Shown: positions 30,411-39,790 of the stretch, one piece after another
Numbering within the stretch: position 1 is the first letter of the stretch
Layout of the letters: each line of letters opens with the position of its first letter
Source: Hydrocarboniclastica marina
Lineage (GTDB): Bacteria; Pseudomonadota; Gammaproteobacteria; Pseudomonadales; Oleiphilaceae
Reading direction: 5' to 3'
NCBI RefSeq assembly: GCF_004851605.1
Contig: NZ_CP031093.1
Span: 744,001-808,000, forward strand
Length of the DNA: 64,000 nt
Notes under the pieces: generated by a model
What the model was told of the DNA's origin: nothing
The model's database searches: none
Seen by the model: only the letters and a program-made list of their open reading frames with translations
Position numbers and translations under genes: made by a program

Positions 30411-30794
30411 TCAATCTTCCGGTTCAGAGCCTGATTTAGCCCCTAATTCAGCCAGGTCGCGTTGTAACAGCTCATCGTTGCCAATGTTAAGCTCGACCAA
30501 GCGTCTCAGGTGTGAAGCGCTTTCCAGGTCGATGTACTGGCACTGAAACCCTAGCTGGACCCGTTCCACATGTTTGAGCAGAACCGCCATCACGATCGCA
30601 GCGCCGTTTTCCAGGTTGATGACTACTTCAAGGGGCGCCTCTACGTCGCCGTCCCAGTGATCAGGTCGGCGCACCAGAACGCCTTTTAATGAAATGTCCA
30701 GCACCTGAGAATCCCAGACGTTCTCTGACTGGTGTATTTCGCATGGCGCATCGAAGAGGACTCGATGAAAGCGGCGGCGTTCCTGGTTTGTCAT
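30411..30794 (-). CDS. PilZ-domain protein, putative cyclic-di-GMP receptor
   Basis: A 127-residue protein made of one PilZ domain. The c-di-GMP-binding RxxxR motif appears near the N-terminus (ERRRFHR) and the D/NxSxxG motif as DISLKG. Both are intact, so ligand binding is plausible. The C-terminal region is acidic and helical (RDLAELGAKSGSEPED). AGGA precedes the ATG. Convergent with radA and upstream of no obvious partner; its target is unknown. Type IV pilus genes elsewhere in the window make a motility or surface role possible but unproven. Confidence 0.88.
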   Translation of the reverse strand: MTNQERRRFHRVLFDAPCEIHQSENVWDSQVLDISLKGVLVRRPDHWDGDVEAPLEVVINLENGAAIVMAVLLKHVERVQLGFQCQYIDLESASHLRRLVELNIGNDELLQRDLAELGAKSGSEPED

Positions 30795-30837
30795 ATTGGA
30801 TCCTGTTTTTAGCCCGGGCGGCCTCTCAGCATAGCTG

Positions 30838-30874
30838 AAACCCGCGCCAGGCGTCTGCTGCCGGGTGCGGGCTT
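30838..30874 (-). terminator. Possible terminator of ettA
   Basis: On the minus strand CCCGCACC (30871-30864) and GGCGCGGG (30848-30841) form a stem with one mismatch, followed by a short TTT. It is 18 bases after the ettA stop. Weak. Confidence 0.4.
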
Positions 30875-30891
30875 AGGGGAAGCCGGACAGG

Positions 30892-32553
30892 TCAGGCCAG
30901 TTTGCGGTACTTCATGCGCTCCGGTTGGGCGGCCGAATCACCTTTACGGCGACGGTAGTCGGCATCGTACTCGCTGAAGTTGCCAGCAAACCAGACTACT
31001 TCGCTGTCGCCTTCGAAAGCGAGTATGTGTGTCGCTATACGGTCAAGGAACCAGCGGTCGTGCGAAATGACGATGGCGCAGCCGGGGAAGTTGAGCAGGG
31101 CGTCTTCCAGTGCGCGCAGGGTTTCCACGTCCAGGTCGTTGGTCGGTTCATCCAGTAACAGTACATTGCCGCCGGTCTTCAGCACTTTGGCCAGATGCAG
31201 GCGGTTGCGTTCGCCGCCAGAGAGGTCCTTGACCTGCTTCTGCTGATCACTGCCCCTGAAATTGAAGCGACTCACGTAGGCCCTGGACTGGGTCTGGTAG
31301 TTGCCCACCTGAATAATGTCCTGGCCGTCGCTGAGCTCCTCCCAGACTGTTTTGTCGCCATCGAGGTCCCGGCTCTGGTCCACGTACGCCAGTTCTACCG
31401 TCTCGCCAATGACGATTTCACCTTTGTCCGGCTTCTCTTCGCCGACGATCATCCGGAACAGGGTGGATTTACCGGCGCCGTTGCCGCCAATAACGCCTAC
31501 CAGGCTGCCGGGCGGGATAGTGAAGTCCATGTCGTCGTAGAGAAGTTTGTTATCGTACTGCTTGCCGACGTGGTGAACCTCAATAACCTTGTCGCCCAGG
31601 CGAGGGCCCGGGGGTATGTAAAGCTCATTGGTCTCGTTGCGCTTCTGGAAGTCCTGGGAGTTGAGCTCCTCGAAGCGGTTGAGGCGGGCTTTGCTCTTGG
31701 CCTGGCGGCCTTTCGGGTTGGAACGCACCCACTCCAGCTCGTGTTTGATCGCACGCTGGCGTGAGTCCTCCTGCTTGGACTCGATCTCCAGCCGCTTTTC
31801 CTTGTTCTCCAGCCATTGGCTGTAGTTGCCTTCGAAGGGAATACCGTGACCGCGGTCCAGTTCCAGTATCCAGCCGGCAACGTTATCCAGGAAGTAGCGA
31901 TCGTGGGTTATGGCGACAACCGTGCCCGAGTAGTCGTGGAGAAAGCGTTCAAGCCAGGCGACGCTCTCGGCATCCAGGTGGTTGGTCGGCTCGTCCAGCA
32001 ACAGCATGTCCGGGCCTGACAGCAGCAAGCGACAAAGGGCGACCCGGCGGCGCTCACCTCCGGAGAGGTGCTCCACATTGGCGTCCCAGGGCGGTAGTCG
32101 CAAGGCGTCGGCAGCAACATTCAGCTTTCGCTCGATGTCATGACCGTCAACGGCCTGAATATAGCTTTCTAGTTCGCCCTGTTCTTTGGCTAGCGCGTCG
32201 AAGTCGGCGTCGGGCTCAGCATAGGCTGTGTAGACCTCATCGAGGCGTTTCAGTGCGTCGTGCACGGCCGCTACCGCTTCGTCGACTGTTTCCTTGACGG
32301 TCTTGCTCGGATCCAGTTCCGGCTCTTGCGGCAGATAGCCGATCTTGATCCCGGGTTGCGGGCGGGCCTCACCGATGTAATCGTTATCCACCCCTGCCAT
32401 GATCCTCAACAGTGTGGACTTGCCCGACCCGTTAAGACCAAGCACCCCGATTTTGGCCCCCGGAAAGAAACTGAGGGAGATATCCTTGAGAATTTCCCGT
32501 TTCGGGGGCACGACCTTGCCCACTCTATTCATGCTGAATACGTACTGAGCCAT
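30892..32553 (-). CDS. ettA: Energy-dependent translational throttle protein EttA (ABC-F)
   Basis: ABC-F ATPase that binds the ribosomal E site and gates elongation according to energy state. The start at 32553 (MAQYVFSMNRVGKVVPPKRE) gives 553 residues; the frame extends 24 codons further without similarity. It has two ATPase domains with Walker A GLNGSGKST and GGNGAGKST, and signatures LSGGERRRVALCR and LSGGERNRLHLAK. The inter-domain P-site tRNA interaction motif is rich in Arg/Lys/Gln (about 245-310). It has no membrane segments. Divergent from glyA. Confidence 0.95.
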   Translation of the reverse strand: MAQYVFSMNRVGKVVPPKREILKDISLSFFPGAKIGVLGLNGSGKSTLLRIMAGVDNDYIGEARPQPGIKIGYLPQEPELDPSKTVKETVDEAVAAVHDALKRLDEVYTAYAEPDADFDALAKEQGELESYIQAVDGHDIERKLNVAADALRLPPWDANVEHLSGGERRRVALCRLLLSGPDMLLLDEPTNHLDAESVAWLERFLHDYSGTVVAITHDRYFLDNVAGWILELDRGHGIPFEGNYSQWLENKEKRLEIESKQEDSRQRAIKHELEWVRSNPKGRQAKSKARLNRFEELNSQDFQKRNETNELYIPPGPRLGDKVIEVHHVGKQYDNKLLYDDMDFTIPPGSLVGVIGGNGAGKSTLFRMIVGEEKPDKGEIVIGETVELAYVDQSRDLDGDKTVWEELSDGQDIIQVGNYQTQSRAYVSRFNFRGSDQQKQVKDLSGGERNRLHLAKVLKTGGNVLLLDEPTNDLDVETLRALEDALLNFPGCAIVISHDRWFLDRIATHILAFEGDSEVVWFAGNFSEYDADYRRRKGDSAAQPERMKYRKLA

Positions 32554-32937
32554 AGTGCGTTGCTGTCCTGTTCTGAGTTCGGTGAAAACGGTATGCGAAG
32601 CTGAGCTTGCCAGTTCATGCACCAAGTCGGCGTCTGCCAGCTGGCGTGCCGGACGGCACCGGAAGAGTAGTGAATCGGGTGCTGAGACGGCGCTAAAAGA
32701 GTGTTCGCCACGATAACCAATCTGGCCGGAAGGCGCAATTTGCGCTGGCTGACATCCGCCGGGCGAGTAAATCGGATAAGCCGCCGGGAGGTTTAGGGGT
32801 TGGGAGTGAAGCGCACGGGTTCAGGATGTTTATTAACGTCCGCTTAGGCTAAAATACCGGTCCACTTTTCTCCGCCGGAGCTGGTGTCAGGTTATGCCGG
32901 CGCCGCACCGCAGCATCTCTCATCACAGGGGCAGCCA
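32554..32937. promoter_or_regulatory. Divergent ettA-glyA intergenic region with palindrome
   Basis: A 384-base gap without a gene. GCGCAA (32733-32738), T, TTGCGC (32740-32745) is a perfect palindrome of operator type. A possible glyA -10 TAAAAT lies near 32850 with only a weak -35. The palindrome recalls half of the E. coli PurR box, but its spacing is too short for PurR. No riboswitch-like structure was recognised. Confidence 0.35.
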
Positions 32938-34194
32938 ATGTTTACGCGCGACATGAAAATTGCAGGCTACGACGACGACGTCTGGAATGCCATGGAAGCT
33001 GAGATTCAGCGCCAGGAAGATCACATTGAGCTGATTGCCTCAGAAAACTACACCAGCCCCAGGGTCATGCTGGCCCAAGGCTCGGCCCTGACCAACAAAT
33101 ACGCCGAAGGTTATCCGCACAAGCGCTATTACGGCGGTTGCGAACATGTTGACGTGGTCGAGGACCTCGCTATCGAGCGCGCCAAGCAACTGTTTGGTGC
33201 TGACTACGCCAATGTCCAGCCTCACTCCGGCTCCCAGGCAAACGCGGCGGTCTATATGGCGCTGCTGAACCCGGGCGATAAAGTGCTGGGGATGAGCCTG
33301 GCCGATGGCGGGCATCTGACGCACGGCGCCAAGGTCAACTTCTCCGGCAAGCTGTACGACGCGATTCAGTACGGTCTCGATGCCGAGACCGGGCTGCTCA
33401 ATTACGATGAGATCGAGCGTCTGGCTGAAGAGCACAAGCCTAAAATGATTCTGGCGGGATTCTCGGCCTACTCCCAGAAGCTCGATTTTGCCCGTTTCCG
33501 CGAGATAGCGGACAAAGTCGGTGCATACCTGTTTGTCGACATGGCCCACGTGGCTGGGCTGGTCGCCGCTGGGATCTATCCCAACCCGGTGCCATTTGCC
33601 GATGTCGTTACCACCACGACGCATAAGACGCTGCGTGGACCCCGGGGCGGCCTCATCCTGGCCAAAGCCAACCCGGACCTGGAGAAGAAGCTCAATTCAG
33701 CTGTTTTCCCCGGCGGGCAGGGTGGCCCCCTGATGCATGTCATCGCGGCGAAGGCCATTTGTTTTAAAGAGGCCATGACCGATGAGTTCAAGTCATACCA
33801 GAAGCAGGTGGCCGTCAACGCGAAGGCGATGGCTGAAATCTTCGTCAGTCGCGGCTTTGACGTGATCTCCGGTGGGACCGAGAATCATTTGTTCCTGCTG
33901 AGCCTGATCAAGCAGGACATCACCGGCAAAGACGCTGACGCCGCGTTGGGCCGGGCGCATATTACCGTCAACAAGAACGCCGTGCCTAACGACCCGCGGT
34001 CTCCCTTCGTTACGTCGGGTCTGCGTATTGGCACGCCGGCCGTTACCACGCGTGGCTTTGGTGAGCAGGAGTGCCGCGATTTGGCCGGCTGGATGTGTGA
34101 TATCCTCGACAATATCAATGACGAAGGCACTATCGATCGGGTTCGCCAGCAAGTCAGCGAAGTCTGCAGGCGTCTGCCGGTCTACGCGAACTGA
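32938..34194 (+). CDS. glyA: Serine hydroxymethyltransferase
   Basis: PLP enzyme that interconverts serine and glycine and loads one-carbon units on tetrahydrofolate. The start at 32938 has AGGGG upstream and gives 418 residues ([20 protein letters not shown]). It has [13 protein letters not shown], the active-site lysine in [14 protein letters not shown] and the C-terminal [16 protein letters not shown]. An in-frame upstream extension (from 32884) is not conserved in type. Confidence 0.97.
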   Translation: MFTRDMKIAGYDDDVWNAMEAEIQRQEDHIELIASENYTSPRVMLAQGSALTNKYAEGYPHKRYYGGCEHVDVVEDLAIERAKQLFGADYANVQPHSGSQANAAVYMALLNPGDKVLGMSLADGGHLTHGAKVNFSGKLYDAIQYGLDAETGLLNYDEIERLAEEHKPKMILAGFSAYSQKLDFARFREIADKVGAYLFVDMAHVAGLVAAGIYPNPVPFADVVTTTTHKTLRGPRGGLILAKANPDLEKKLNSAVFPGGQGGPLMHVIAAKAICFKEAMTDEFKSYQKQVAVNAKAMAEIFVSRGFDVISGGTENHLFLLSLIKQDITGKDADAALGRAHITVNKNAVPNDPRSPFVTSGLRIGTPAVTTRGFGEQECRDLAGWMCDILDNINDEGTIDRVRQQVSEVCRRLPVYAN

Positions 34195-34284
34195 GTCTCG
34201 CGCCTTCGTCGCTTTTTGCACGATTAGCATGCCATTGCGATGAGCGTGCCAGCCTGACGGCAACGTCCATGAGGAATCTGCCCG

Positions 34285-34800
34285 ATGCACTGTCCTTTTT
34301 GCGGTGAAGCGGAAACAAAAGTGATCGATTCCCGCCTGGTCGCTGAGGGCGATCAGGTGCGCCGGCGGCGTGAGTGCCTGTCATGCAAGGAACGGTTCAC
34401 GACATTTGAGACGGCTGAGTTGGTAATGCCCCGCGTGGTCAAGCAGGACGGCACCCGCATACCATTCGACGAAGACAAACTGCGGGCAGGCATGATGAAA
34501 GCCCTGGAAAAGCGCCCGGTAAGCATTGAAGAGATCGAGGCTGCCGTAAATCGCATCAAATTCCGGTTACGGGCCGTTGGCGAGCGCGAAGTGAAGTCGA
34601 TGCTGATAGGCGAAGAAGTCATGACCGAACTGCGCCAGCTCGACAAGGTGGCGTACGTTCGCTTTGCGTCCGTCTACCGCAGCTTTCAGGACCTCAATGA
34701 GTTCCGGGAGGAGATTGAACGTCTGTCCCGAAGCGGTGAATCCAACGGAGAAGTTGCCTCTGTCGCCGCCAAGGCGCTGAGCCAGTCCAATGATCAGTAG
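34285..34800 (+). CDS. nrdR: Transcriptional repressor NrdR
   Basis: ATP/dATP-sensing repressor of ribonucleotide reductase genes. It has 171 residues with an N-terminal zinc ribbon (CPFCG and CLSCKERF) followed by an ATP-cone domain ([19 protein letters not shown]). Its stop overlaps the start of ribD by 11 bases, a linkage I recall from proteobacteria. No NrdR box was noticed in this window, so its targets are elsewhere. Confidence 0.97.
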   Translation: MHCPFCGEAETKVIDSRLVAEGDQVRRRRECLSCKERFTTFETAELVMPRVVKQDGTRIPFDEDKLRAGMMKALEKRPVSIEEIEAAVNRIKFRLRAVGEREVKSMLIGEEVMTELRQLDKVAYVRFASVYRSFQDLNEFREEIERLSRSGESNGEVASVAAKALSQSNDQ

Positions 34801-35965
34801 TCGGGCAGATAACGATCGGGTTCGCGACAGAGGTTTCATGGCCGAGGCCATCCAGTTGGCCCGCCGGGGCCTCTATTCTACAGATCCCAACCCCCGGGTC
34901 GGCTGTCTGCTGGTCAAGGACGACCGGATCGTCGGCAGAGGCTGGCATCGCTACGCGGGCGAGGCCCACGCAGAGGTCGATGCGCTCGCCCAGGCCGGAA
35001 GTGCGGCCCGCGACGCGACAGCGTACGTCACGCTTGAGCCCTGCTGTCATTACGGGCGAACACCGCCTTGTAGCCGCGCTCTGATCGAAGCCGGAATTGC
35101 CCGGGTGGTGATCGCGACGGCGGACGCCAACCCTCAGGTTGCGGGCCAGGGTATAGCTCAGCTCCAGGCAGCTGGTATCGAGACCTCTTTGGGCCTGCTT
35201 GAGGCGGAGGCAGCCGCCCTCAATGCAGGGTTCCTCCGGCGAATGCGTGGCGACCGGCCCTTTGTACGGGTGAAAATCGCCGCCAGCGTCGACGGGCGTA
35301 CCGCCATGCAATCGGGCGAGAGCCAGTGGATCACCGCGGGCCCGGCACGGGCTGATGTGCAACGCTTGCGCGCTCGCAGTTCCGCCATCATCACCGGCAT
35401 TGGCACTTTGCTTGAAGATAATCCGTCTCTGACGGTCAGGCCCAGTGAAATGGGCGATCTGGATGAGAACGCTTCGCCCAGAACCCAGCCTTGCAGAATC
35501 GTGCTGGACTCCGGGTTGCGAACACCCCCGGTCGCGAAAATGCTGCAGGCTGAGGGCCGCACGGTCATCCTCTGCCGGCAGTCGAATCCGTCGGCGAGCG
35601 AAGATGCCGGGAAGAGCGAGCGCCGCACGATGCTGGAAGCCGCCGGCGCCGAAGTCACAGAGCTGCCAGGACGGGCAGGCGAGTCTGGTTTGACCTGGCC
35701 TGCCATTGTTGAGTGGCTGCAGGCACAGCCGTTCAACGAGGTCCTTATTGAAGCGGGCGCGACCGTTGCCGGATCAGCCATTACCGCGGGTATTGTTGAC
35801 GAGTTGTGGTTGTACCAGGCGCCCACGTTGCTAGGCAGCAGAGGCAGGCCCTTGGCTGAGCTGCCATTTGATCATATGGCCCAGCAACAGCGACTTACCG
35901 TCCTGGATCGCCGTCAGCTTGGTGCGGATACCCGCACAATTTTCAGCCTGAGGGCGTCGGCTTGA
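34790..35965 (+). CDS. ribD: Bifunctional riboflavin deaminase/reductase RibD
   Basis: Deaminates and then reduces the pyrimidine intermediate of riboflavin synthesis. It has 391 residues. The deaminase domain has zinc ligands in HAEVDAL and [12 protein letters not shown]. The C-terminal reductase domain begins about residue 160 ([18 protein letters not shown]) and contains [17 protein letters not shown] at 34790 overlaps nrdR; the ATG at 34838 ([12 protein letters not shown]) is a possible alternative. Downstream, the expected ribE is missing and ribB follows after 107 bases. Confidence 0.95.
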   Translation: MISSRADNDRVRDRGFMAEAIQLARRGLYSTDPNPRVGCLLVKDDRIVGRGWHRYAGEAHAEVDALAQAGSAARDATAYVTLEPCCHYGRTPPCSRALIEAGIARVVIATADANPQVAGQGIAQLQAAGIETSLGLLEAEAAALNAGFLRRMRGDRPFVRVKIAASVDGRTAMQSGESQWITAGPARADVQRLRARSSAIITGIGTLLEDNPSLTVRPSEMGDLDENASPRTQPCRIVLDSGLRTPPVAKMLQAEGRTVILCRQSNPSASEDAGKSERRTMLEAAGAEVTELPGRAGESGLTWPAIVEWLQAQPFNEVLIEAGATVAGSAITAGIVDELWLYQAPTLLGSRGRPLAELPFDHMAQQQRLTVLDRRQLGADTRTIFSLRASA

Positions 35966-36072
35966 ATGATCAAGGCAGTAATGCGGCGGGTCGACTCCGC
36001 GCGCGACTGGACAGGGAAACGGGTGCCGAGCTGCGCCCTTTCCACGATACTTTCTGAGATACAGGTCGATAC

Positions 36073-37188
36073 ATGGCATTGAATAGCATCGAAGAGATCA
36101 TCGAGGACATCCGCCAAGGCAAGATGGTGGTCCTTATGGATGACGAAGACCGTGAGAACGAAGGCGACGTTATCATGGCTGCCGAGATGGTCCGGCCTGA
36201 AGATATCAACTTTATGGCGAGTCGCGCCCGTGGCCTGATCTGTCTGACGCTCAGCAGAGAGCGCTGCGAACACCTCGGACTGAGGCCGATGGTCGAGAGC
36301 AACGGTGCTCAGTTCGCGACCAACTTTACCGTCTCAATTGAAGCGGCTACCGGCGTTACCACCGGGATCTCGGCCGCTGACAGAGCCCGCACGGTCCGTG
36401 CCGCAGTCGCCAGGGACAGCGGTCCCGACGACATTGTCACGCCCGGGCATATCTTTCCATTGATGGCTCAACCCGGTGGCGTGCTTTCCCGCGCAGGTCA
36501 TACCGAAGCCGGCTGTGATCTTGCCCGGCTTGCCGGCTTCGAGCCCGCAGCGGTTATCGTGGAGGTCATGAACGACGACGGGACCATGGCCCGCCGCCCC
36601 GATCTCGAGACGTTCGCGCAGACCCACGGGCTGAAGATCGGCACCATCGCCGACCTGATCCACTATCGTAATATTAACGAGCGTACCGTTACCTGTGTGG
36701 ACAAGTATGACCTCGAGACCGAGCATGGCGTTTTCTGCCTGCGCACGTACCAGGACACCATCCAGGGCGGGACCCATCTCGCATTGACGATGGGCGAATT
36801 TACTGCCGATGATCCGGTACTGGTGCGGGTACATATCACGGATACTTTGCGCGATCTTCTCGGTGCCTCGAAGCCGGACTCCCAGAGCTGGTCGCTGCAA
36901 CGGGCCATGCAGCGCGTGGCGCAGGAAGGCTGTGGTGTAATCGTCCTGCTGAACAACGGCGCCGATGTCTATGGGCTTGAGGAGCGCATCCGCAGCTTTT
37001 TCAACGATCGGCCCAAATCACAGGGCGCCGGAGTGTCCGGTGTCTTCATGACTGTCGGTACGGGTTCGCAAATCCTTCGAGACCTCGGCGTGGGTAAAAT
37101 GCGCCTGCTCAGTGCGCCGATCAAATACACGGCCATCTCCGGTTTCGACCTGGAGGTCGTCGAATATCTGCCATACGCGGACGAGTAA
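36073..37188 (+). CDS. ribB: 3,4-dihydroxy-2-butanone 4-phosphate synthase with degenerate GTP cyclohydrolase II half (RibBX type)
   Basis: The N-terminal RibB domain (about 1-200) makes the four-carbon precursor of riboflavin. The acidic metal/substrate loop [10 protein letters not shown] and [20 protein letters not shown] are intact. The C-terminal domain (about 205-371) is homologous to RibA but lacks the zinc cysteines expected after VRVHI (family pattern SECxTGD...CDC), having [15 protein letters not shown] instead. GTP cyclohydrolase II activity is therefore unlikely. This matches the RibBX class known in proteobacteria. A separate ribA would be needed elsewhere in the genome. Confidence 0.92.
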   Translation: MALNSIEEIIEDIRQGKMVVLMDDEDRENEGDVIMAAEMVRPEDINFMASRARGLICLTLSRERCEHLGLRPMVESNGAQFATNFTVSIEAATGVTTGISAADRARTVRAAVARDSGPDDIVTPGHIFPLMAQPGGVLSRAGHTEAGCDLARLAGFEPAAVIVEVMNDDGTMARRPDLETFAQTHGLKIGTIADLIHYRNINERTVTCVDKYDLETEHGVFCLRTYQDTIQGGTHLALTMGEFTADDPVLVRVHITDTLRDLLGASKPDSQSWSLQRAMQRVAQEGCGVIVLLNNGADVYGLEERIRSFFNDRPKSQGAGVSGVFMTVGTGSQILRDLGVGKMRLLSAPIKYTAISGFDLEVVEYLPYADE

Positions 37189-37269
37189 ATTTTCAGCAGC
37201 GCCAGCCGGGCGTTTCTTTTATAAAATTCTGACGGACCGTAGGGTCACGTCCTGTTGCAGGAGTTATAC

Positions 37270-37746
37270 ATGTCTGAGATCAAAAGCCTCGAAGGCGACT
37301 TCACCCAGGTCAATGGTAAATATGCCCTGGTTGTCGGCCGCTTCAACGGCTTTGTCGTTGAAAGCCTGGTAGAAGGCGCAGTCGATGCCTTGGTTCGTCA
37401 CGGGGTTGATCGAGGCAATATCAGCATCTATCGCGTTCCCGGCGCCTACGAGATGCCCCTTGCGGCCAAGCGCATCGCCGCCAAAGGTGACTGCGACGCC
37501 ATCATTGGCCTGGGTGCGGTTATTCGTGGCGGCACCCCTCACTTTGACTTCGTGGCGGGCGAATGTGCCAGCGGTCTGAGTCGGGTGATGATGGAAGCCG
37601 ACCTTCCGGTGATCTTCGGCGTTCTGACCGTTGATTCGATAGAGCAGGCGATTGAGCGTTCGGGCACGAAGGCGGGCAATAAAGGAGCCGATGCGGCGCT
37701 GAGCGCGATGGAAATGGTCAGTCTTTTCCGTCGGATGGAGGCGTAA
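37270..37746 (+). CDS. ribH: 6,7-dimethyl-8-ribityllumazine synthase
   Basis: Condenses the RibB and RibD products to lumazine. It has 158 residues from [13 protein letters not shown], with [17 protein letters not shown], the active-site region [13 protein letters not shown], and the conserved [22 protein letters not shown] lies upstream of ATG 37270. Its stop overlaps the nusB start (TAATG). Confidence 0.97.
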   Translation: MSEIKSLEGDFTQVNGKYALVVGRFNGFVVESLVEGAVDALVRHGVDRGNISIYRVPGAYEMPLAAKRIAAKGDCDAIIGLGAVIRGGTPHFDFVAGECASGLSRVMMEADLPVIFGVLTVDSIEQAIERSGTKAGNKGADAALSAMEMVSLFRRMEA

Positions 37747-38219
37747 TGGAACCAGTTGATACCCGACCTGATCCCCAGCCGGCGGCCCCGAAGCCCGGGG
37801 AGCGACGTCGTGCTCGTGTGCTGGCGTTGCAGGCTCTGTACCAGCGTGAGCTGTCCCGGAGTTCAGTGACGGATATAGAAGCTGAGTTCATCGTCGACAA
37901 CGACATGAGCAAGGTCGACTCCCTCTATTTTCGCGACCTGCTGCGTGGTGTCGACAGGCATCAGCAAGCGCTGGACCGTAATTTTGAGCCTTTCCTCGAC
38001 CGTCCGCTGGTCGAAGTGGACCCTATCGAACGCTGTATTCTGCGTTTAAGTACTTATGAGCTGGCTCATCGGATCGATGTGCCCTATCGCGTAGTCATTA
38101 ATGAGTCGATCGAACTGGCCAAACGCTTTGGCGGTACTGAAGGCCACAAGTACGTGAATAGTGTGGTCGACAAGCTGGCGCGCAGGCTGCGTAGTGCAGA
38201 AGTCAGCCATCGCCAATAG
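37746..38219 (+). CDS. nusB: Transcription antitermination factor NusB
   Basis: RNA-binding factor of the rRNA antitermination complex, partner of NusE (S10). It has 157 residues, with a disordered basic N-terminus, [31 protein letters not shown] and the C-terminal [20 protein letters not shown]. One-base overlap with ribH. Confidence 0.96.
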   Translation: MEPVDTRPDPQPAAPKPGERRRARVLALQALYQRELSRSSVTDIEAEFIVDNDMSKVDSLYFRDLLRGVDRHQQALDRNFEPFLDRPLVEVDPIERCILRLSTYELAHRIDVPYRVVINESIELAKRFGGTEGHKYVNSVVDKLARRLRSAEVSHRQ

Positions 38220-38245
38220 CCGCTCCGGTGCCCGGAGTCCGGCCG

Positions 38246-39202
38246 GTGGATGAGTTCGAGAGTATCCGGCGCTACTGGCTGCCCCTTGGAGAGCCGCCCT
38301 GTGACGGGCTCGTCCGGGGTATTGGCGACGATTGTTCGGAGCTCTCCATTCCGCCAGGCCAGAATCTGCTGCAGTCCATCGATACGCTGGTCAGCGGCAC
38401 TCACTTCCCTGCTGATATCCATCCCGTCGATCTGGGCTGGCGCGCCATGGCGGTTAGCGCCAGCGATCTCGCGGCGTGCGGGGCAAAACCGTGGAATGTT
38501 TTGCTGGCGCTGACCCTGCCCACGCCCGACCAGAGTTGGTTGGCTGGCTTCGCCAGAGGGCTGGGCGAGAGCAGTCGGCTTTACGGGCTGCCAGTAGTCG
38601 GCGGAGATACCACCCGTGGTCCGTTAACGATCACCCTGCAAGTACAGGGCCTGTGCCCGCCCGGGCAGTCTTTGACGCGGAGCGGCGCCCGGCCGGGGGA
38701 CCTGATCTGTGTCAGCGGTACGCTGGGTGATGCGGGGGAAGCCCTGCGCTGGCTCGGAAGCCCTGGTTCATCCGCAGCAGCAGTCAGTGCCGTATGCCAG
38801 CGCTTCCTGCGGCCGACGCCCCGCCTGTCGCTGGGTATGGCGCTACGCCAGAAAGCTACTGCCTGTATCGATGTCTCGGACGGATTGCTGGCCGATCTCG
38901 GCCATATTCTTGCTGCCTCACAGGTAGGCGCCAATCTCGACCTTGCAGCTTTACCCCTTTCGCAGCCATTGAAAACACTGGCGGGCACGCGGGCTCTGGA
39001 GCTCGGTCTTACTGCCGGGGATGATTACGAACTTTGTTTTACCTGGCCTGAGCGGGCGGGAAATCCTGATCAGCTATGCCGCGATGGCATCCCGATCAGT
39101 GTAATCGGTGTTATAGAGTCGCAGCCGGGCGTTCGCTTCAGCAATCCGCCGGACGGCTGGGAAGCCCCGAAAAATCTGGGCTATCAGCACTTCACGGCCT
39201 AA
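38246..39202 (+). CDS. thiL: Thiamine-monophosphate kinase
   Basis: Phosphorylates thiamine phosphate to the active diphosphate. GTG at 38246 gives MDEFESIRRYWLP, the usual ThiL start, with GGAG nine bases upstream. A GTG at 38228 has no ribosome site. It has 318 residues with metal-binding GIGDDCSEL, QSIDTLVSGTHFP, GGDTTRGP, and CIDVSDGLLADLGHI. No pgpA follows, although that gene often lies here in relatives. Confidence 0.95.
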   Translation: MDEFESIRRYWLPLGEPPCDGLVRGIGDDCSELSIPPGQNLLQSIDTLVSGTHFPADIHPVDLGWRAMAVSASDLAACGAKPWNVLLALTLPTPDQSWLAGFARGLGESSRLYGLPVVGGDTTRGPLTITLQVQGLCPPGQSLTRSGARPGDLICVSGTLGDAGEALRWLGSPGSSAAAVSAVCQRFLRPTPRLSLGMALRQKATACIDVSDGLLADLGHILAASQVGANLDLAALPLSQPLKTLAGTRALELGLTAGDDYELCFTWPERAGNPDQLCRDGIPISVIGVIESQPGVRFSNPPDGWEAPKNLGYQHFTA

Positions 39203-39242
39203 AGCTCCTGAGCTCCTGCTTGCACTCGGCCCGCGGTGGCGA

Positions 39243-39509
39243 TCAGTGCAAGGCTTCTTCGTCAGGTAGAAGTTTGACCACGTGCAGGAAGCGTTTCAGG
39301 CCAATATGGGCGCGATCACGAGTTGCATAGGGACCGCTGTCGAACCCTTCGCGGGTCGTGAAATACCAGCGATTGCCTACACAGAAGAACCGGCTGCTCC
39401 GAAAGGGGACGGACCCATCTTCGCCCATACGTTTGTACTGCTCCATGGGTGCGGTCTCACTGAAACCGAGGCTGGAGTCCTGAGCCGTTTTTCCTTGATG
39501 GCTTGTCAT
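39243..39509 (-). CDS. Small DUF6316-like protein
   Basis: An 88-residue soluble protein with a central RSSRFFCVGNRWYFTTREG followed by DSGPYATRDRAHIGLKRF. This resembles small gammaproteobacterial proteins of the DUF6316 type. The family label is from memory. No signal peptide or membrane segment. Convergent with thiL; function unknown. The 281-base gap upstream (39510-39790) shows no further gene. Confidence 0.7.
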   Translation of the reverse strand: MTSHQGKTAQDSSLGFSETAPMEQYKRMGEDGSVPFRSSRFFCVGNRWYFTTREGFDSGPYATRDRAHIGLKRFLHVVKLLPDEEALH

Positions 39510-39790
39510 GGGCTGTCTCTTGCGTTCTCACAGTGGGCTAGCAGGAATGCACGATTGTGCTTCGACAATTTGCATAATTTAACGTGCTTTTATGTCGGGT
39601 AATAGGGCTCACCGATTATTTTTTGTTCAGCTCTGTGTTTCTTTCTGGAAAGGCATGAGAATCCGCTGGTCGCCCAGTGAGTTGCGCAAGAAGTGACTGC
39701 TGGTCAGAATGAGCGCGACCAAGGCAGACTACAGAGCAGTTTGCGGCGGTTACGGTTTATTAACGAGTCTGGGCTTGGGGGCGAAAGGTA

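Noticed and set aside
32733-32745. PurR operator for glyA
   Set aside because: The half-sites are too close together; the PurR box needs a 16-base palindrome with a central CG.
35966-36072. FMN riboswitch before ribB
   Set aside because: The conserved RFN blocks are not present in this short gap, nor upstream of ribD.
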